NCBI GenBank assembly: GCA_031371615.1
Contig: JANMJY010000264.1
Span: forward strand, 1-7,386
DNA from: Gaiellasilicea sp031371615
Lineage (GTDB): Bacteria; Actinomycetota; Thermoleophilia; Gaiellales; Gaiellaceae
Reading direction: 5' to 3'
DNA length: 7,386 bases
Shown: positions 4,758 to 7,386 of the stretch, one piece after another
Layout: every line of letters starts with the position of its first letter
Numbering within the stretch: position 1 is the stretch's first letter
The notes under the pieces: generated by a model
Told to the model about the DNA's origin: nothing
Databases searched by the model: none
What the model saw: only the letters and a program-made list of their open reading frames with translations
Program-made: the position numbers and the translations under genes

Positions 4758-5582
4758 ATGGGCCTCTGGGACGACACGGTGTACGCCGGCAGCGCGGCGT
4801 ACTACGCAAGTGGCCGGTTCCCGTATCCACCAGAGCTGGCCGACGCACTGCGCGACGAGCTGAGCCTCGACGGCACCGGGCGCCTGCTCGATGTCGGCTG
4901 CGGCCCGGGATCGCTCACGCTGTTGCTTGCACCGCTGTTCGACGAGGCAGTAGGGGTGGACGCCGACGCTGCGATGCTGGCCGAAGCCCGGGCGCGAGCC
5001 GCGCGGCAGGACGTCGAGAATGTCGCCTGGGTCATGCTGCGGGCGGAGGAGCTCCCCGCCGTTCTGGGTACGTTCGACGTGGCGACGTTCGCGCAGTCGT
5101 TCCACTGGATGGATCGTCCGAAGGTGGCGTCGATCGTCCGGGAGCTGCTCGCACCGGGAGGCGTCTGGGTCCACGTGCACGCGACCACTCACCGAGGGAT
5201 CGAGGAGGCCACGAACCTCCCCGCAGCACTGCCCCCGCACGGTCAGATCGAGGAGCTCGTCAAGGCGTACCTCGGCCCTGTCCGGCGCGCTGGTCGCGGG
5301 ACGCTTCCGGACGGCACTCCGCGGCACGAGGAGGCGATCATGGTCGAGGCCGGCTTCGGCGGCCCCACGCGACTCGAGGTGGCCGGTGGACGTGTGCTCG
5401 ACCGGACCGAGGACGAGATCGTCGCCTCGGTCTACTCCCGCTCGTCGTCAGCTCCTCATCTCTTCGGCGAGCGGCTGGAGCAGTTCGAGGCCGAGCTTCG
5501 CAACCTGCTGCGGCGCGCGTCTCCCGCGGGGCGTTTTTGCGAGACCGCGCGAGAGATCGAGCTCGTCATCTGGAGGCGTTGA
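4758..5582 (+). CDS. class I SAM-dependent methyltransferase (Methyltransf_11/25 type)
   Basis: Cytosolic methyltransferase of unknown substrate, 274 aa from ATG 4758. The N-terminus GLWDDTVYAGSAAYYASGR is the lead-in common in small-molecule methyltransferases of this group. The Rossmann fold follows: motif I LLDVGCGPGSL (43-53) binding SAM, the acidic end of beta 2 in GVDADAAML (66-74), an acidic/polar segment near RAEELP (95-100), and FDVATFAQSFHWMD (106-119), which resembles the AQSFHW motif of the YcgJ / trans-aconitate methyltransferase-like group. LAPGG (131-135) closes the core. The C-terminal 120 residues are variable and probably set substrate choice. No signal peptide or membrane segment. 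It starts 7 nt after dacB and is probably co-transcribed with it; the ribosome site (GCGAG) is weak, consistent with translational coupling. A wall-lipid or metabolite substrate would be guesswork. Its TGA ends 1 nt before the LigA stop codon. Confidence 0.9.
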   Translation: MGLWDDTVYAGSAAYYASGRFPYPPELADALRDELSLDGTGRLLDVGCGPGSLTLLLAPLFDEAVGVDADAAMLAEARARAARQDVENVAWVMLRAEELPAVLGTFDVATFAQSFHWMDRPKVASIVRELLAPGGVWVHVHATTHRGIEEATNLPAALPPHGQIEELVKAYLGPVRRAGRGTLPDGTPRHEEAIMVEAGFGGPTRLEVAGGRVLDRTEDEIVASVYSRSSSAPHLFGERLEQFEAELRNLLRRASPAGRFCETAREIELVIWRR

Positions 5583-5583
5583 G

Positions 5584-7386
5584 CTAACCCCGCAAGAGCG
5601 CCTGGAGATCGGCCTCGGAGAGGATCGGTACGCCCGCCTTCTCGGCCTTGGCCGCCTTCGAGCCGGGACTCTCGCCCACGATCACGCCGGTCGTCTTCTT
5701 GGAGACGTTGTCGGAGACCTTGGCGCCGAGCGCTTCCAGGGCCGCCTTTGCCTCTTCCCGCGTGAACGAGTCGAGCGTGCCCGTGATCACGTAGGCCGTG
5801 CCAGAGAGCGGGCCCTCGATCGGCTTCTCCTCGTCCCCGACTTTTAAGCGCAGGCCGAGCTCGCGCAGCTCGGCGACGAGCGTCCGGTTCTGCTCGTCGG
5901 AGAACCACTGGGCGATCGACTCGGCACGGTCGGGGCCGATCCCGTCGACCTCCTGGATCTCTTCCTGGCTCGCGTCGAGCAGCTTGTCGACGGCGCCGAA
6001 GTGGCCCGCGAGGTTGCGCGCCGTGACCCAGCCGACGTCGGGAACGTTGAGCCCGAAGAGAACGCGTGAGAACGGCTGCTGCTTCGAGAGCTCGATCGCC
6101 GCGACGGCATTCTGCGCCGAGATCTCGCCGTAGCCCTCGAGCTCCATCAACTCTGCCGCCGTGAGCCGGTACAGGTCGGGCATGGAGCGGAGCAGCCCCT
6201 CCGTCCAGAGCCTCCGCACGAATTGCTCGCCGACGCCCTCGATGTCCATCGCGGCCGTGACCCAGTTGATCAGCGTCTCGAGGCCGCGCGAAGGGCAGCC
6301 GCGATTGGGGCAGCGGTGCATGACCTCGCCCTCGGGCTTGACGATCTCGGCGTCGCAGAGCGGGCAGCGCTCGGGCATCGCGAACGGCTTCGTCCCCCGG
6401 GCATGCGGGCCGGCGGGGCCGACGACCTGCGGGATCACGTCACCGGCGCGCTGGACGATCACCTGGTCGCCCTCGCGGATCTCCTTGCGGTTGATGTCCT
6501 CTTCGTTGTGGAGGGTCGCCCGTGAGATGGTGACACCGCCGACGTTGACGGGCTCGAGGATCGCCCACGGGTTGAGCGCGCCGGTGCGGCCAACCCGGAT
6601 CGCGATCTTGCGCAGCTTCGTCTGTGCCGTCATCGGCGCCCACTTGTAGGCGCGAGCCCACCGCGGGCGCTCGTGCAACGCGCCCAACCGGGTCTGCTGG
6701 TCGAACGAATCGACCTTGACCACGATCCCGTCGATCTCGTAGTCCAGTTCGGTGCGCCGCTGCTCCCATTCGGCGCAGGCCTTCGCAACTTCTTCGATCG
6801 ACTCCAGTCGCTCGGCAAACGGGTTGGTGCGGAAGCCGCGCTCCCGAAGCCAGGTGAGGGTCTCGAAGTGAGTGTCGGGAGCGACGCCTTCCCGGTAGCC
6901 GGTGCCGTAGATCCAGACCGAGAGCGGCCGGGCGGCAGTGATCCGCGAGTCGCGCTGGCGCAGTGAGCCGGCCGCGGCGTTGCGAGGGTTCGGCGCCGGC
7001 GTCTTGCCGGCCGCGACCTGCTCCTCGTTGAAGCGCCGGAAGCCGGAGAGCGGGAAGTAGACTTCGCCGCGCACTTCCATGAGGGGCGGCGCCTGAGCGC
7101 GCAGCGTCAGCGGAATCGACCGGATCGTGCGCAGGTTGACGGTCACGTCCTCGCCGCGCTGTCCGTCGCCGCGCGTGGCGCCGCGGACGAGCTGCCCGCT
7201 CTCGTAGACGAGCGAGATCGCCGACCCGTCGATCTTCGGCTCGATCACGTAGGCGACGGGCTCGTCGGAGTCGAGCCGCTTACGCACGTCCTCGGCCCAC
7301 TTGAAGATGCCTTCGTCGGTCGTCACCTTCTCGAGCGAGCCCATCGGCGCCAGGTGCTCGACCTTCCTGAACTTGTCCGACGGAGG
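5584..7386 (-). CDS. ligA: NAD-dependent DNA ligase LigA, N-terminus outside the window (partial)
   Basis: Seals nicks in duplex DNA using NAD+ during replication and repair. The 600 visible residues run to the TAG at 5584-5586, and the frame is open through the window edge, so the Met at 7344 is internal (preceded by KFRKVEHLAP, a normal LigA segment). Domain order as visible: adenylation domain with catalytic lysine in EPKIDG (visible residue 51), GATRGDG, VRGEVYFP and DYEIDGIVVKVD; OB fold from about VGRTGALNPW (265); Cys4 zinc finger C341-x2-C344-x14-C359-x4-C364; helix-hairpin-helix region about 385-495 (MELEGYGEISA, VDGIGPDRAES); BRCT domain about 524-600. About 60-80 N-terminal residues, including most of domain Ia (the NMN-binding part), are missing because of the cut. 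KWAPM stands where many ligases have KFP. No frameshift is seen. It converges with the methyltransferase with a 1-nt gap and no room for a separate terminator. Confidence 0.97.
   Translation of the reverse strand, partial: PPSDKFRKVEHLAPMGSLEKVTTDEGIFKWAEDVRKRLDSDEPVAYVIEPKIDGSAISLVYESGQLVRGATRGDGQRGEDVTVNLRTIRSIPLTLRAQAPPLMEVRGEVYFPLSGFRRFNEEQVAAGKTPAPNPRNAAAGSLRQRDSRITAARPLSVWIYGTGYREGVAPDTHFETLTWLRERGFRTNPFAERLESIEEVAKACAEWEQRRTELDYEIDGIVVKVDSFDQQTRLGALHERPRWARAYKWAPMTAQTKLRKIAIRVGRTGALNPWAILEPVNVGGVTISRATLHNEEDINRKEIREGDQVIVQRAGDVIPQVVGPAGPHARGTKPFAMPERCPLCDAEIVKPEGEVMHRCPNRGCPSRGLETLINWVTAAMDIEGVGEQFVRRLWTEGLLRSMPDLYRLTAAELMELEGYGEISAQNAVAAIELSKQQPFSRVLFGLNVPDVGWVTARNLAGHFGAVDKLLDASQEEIQEVDGIGPDRAESIAQWFSDEQNRTLVAELRELGLRLKVGDEEKPIEGPLSGTAYVITGTLDSFTREEAKAALEALGAKVSDNVSKKTTGVIVGESPGSKAAKAEKAGVPILSEADLQALLRG

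Noticed and set aside
3791..4777. 328-codon minus-strand open frame opposite dacB
   Set aside because: Antisense of a clear DacB with all catalytic motifs; Arg/Glu/Pro-rich translation without recognisable structure.
3946..4863. 305-codon plus-strand open frame overlapping dacB
   Set aside because: Out-of-frame shadow of dacB, very Arg-rich, running into the methyltransferase.
4395..5327. 310-codon minus-strand open frame
   Set aside because: Antisense of dacB and the methyltransferase; low-complexity Arg/Ser-rich end and no motif.
5570..5600. Terminator between the methyltransferase and ligA
   Set aside because: The stops are one base apart and no GC hairpin with a T-run is seen there on either strand.
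5584..7344. LigA starting at the ATG at 7344
   Set aside because: The frame continues upstream as PPSDKFRKVEHLAP, which matches LigA before the catalytic lysine, so that Met is internal and the gene is cut by the window edge.
1..7386. CRISPR arrays, insertion sequences, tRNA or rRNA genes, toxin-antitoxin or defence genes
   Set aside because: No regularly spaced repeats, transposase motifs, cloverleaf-like segments or defence domains were seen on either strand.

Overview
The window is GC-rich, densely packed bacterial chromosome with long spurious open frames on the strand opposite nearly every gene. Alanine-, arginine- and aspartate-rich proteins, TANNNT-type -10 boxes, one apparently leaderless gene and the style of the wall enzymes point to an actinobacterium. 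A deep-branching lineage such as Thermoleophilia is my best guess, but that is inference. I see no mobile element, CRISPR array, tRNA, rRNA or sign of recent transfer.

Layout. Bases 1-48 may hold the end of a rightward gene. On the minus strand, 45-1193 encodes a secreted NlpC/P60 peptidoglycan endopeptidase with an N-terminal coiled coil. Back to back with it, across about 180 bp of regulatory DNA, 1376-2455 (+) encodes a secreted protein with a related coiled coil joined to a 3D (double-psi beta-barrel) domain. Then come a NarL/LuxR-type response regulator (2505-3185, +) that appears to start at a CTG codon, a small leftward coiled-coil protein of unknown function (3182-3460, -), a D-alanyl-D-alanine carboxypeptidase of the PBP4/DacB family (3521-4750, +), a class I SAM-dependent methyltransferase (4758-5582, +), and a partial NAD-dependent DNA ligase LigA (5584-7386, -) whose N-terminus lies beyond the window.

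How it fits together. Three exported proteins act, or are predicted to act, on the cell wall: a peptide hydrolase, a probable glycan-strand binding or cleaving 3D protein, and a carboxypeptidase. The divergent pair at 45-2455 shares a homologous N-terminal module of the PcsB/CwlO/RipA kind, which in known systems tethers or inhibits the hydrolase and can respond to FtsEX. The orphan response regulator lies directly downstream of one of them and could control wall or stress genes, but nothing in the window proves this. LigA is a housekeeping replication and repair gene that merely converges on the methyltransferase.

The window looks mostly like ordinary core genome. The points most worth a second look are the paired coiled-coil wall proteins and the control region between them (hairpins, terminator-like element, two good promoters), the CTG start of the regulator, the compact DacB, and the small unrecognised gene.
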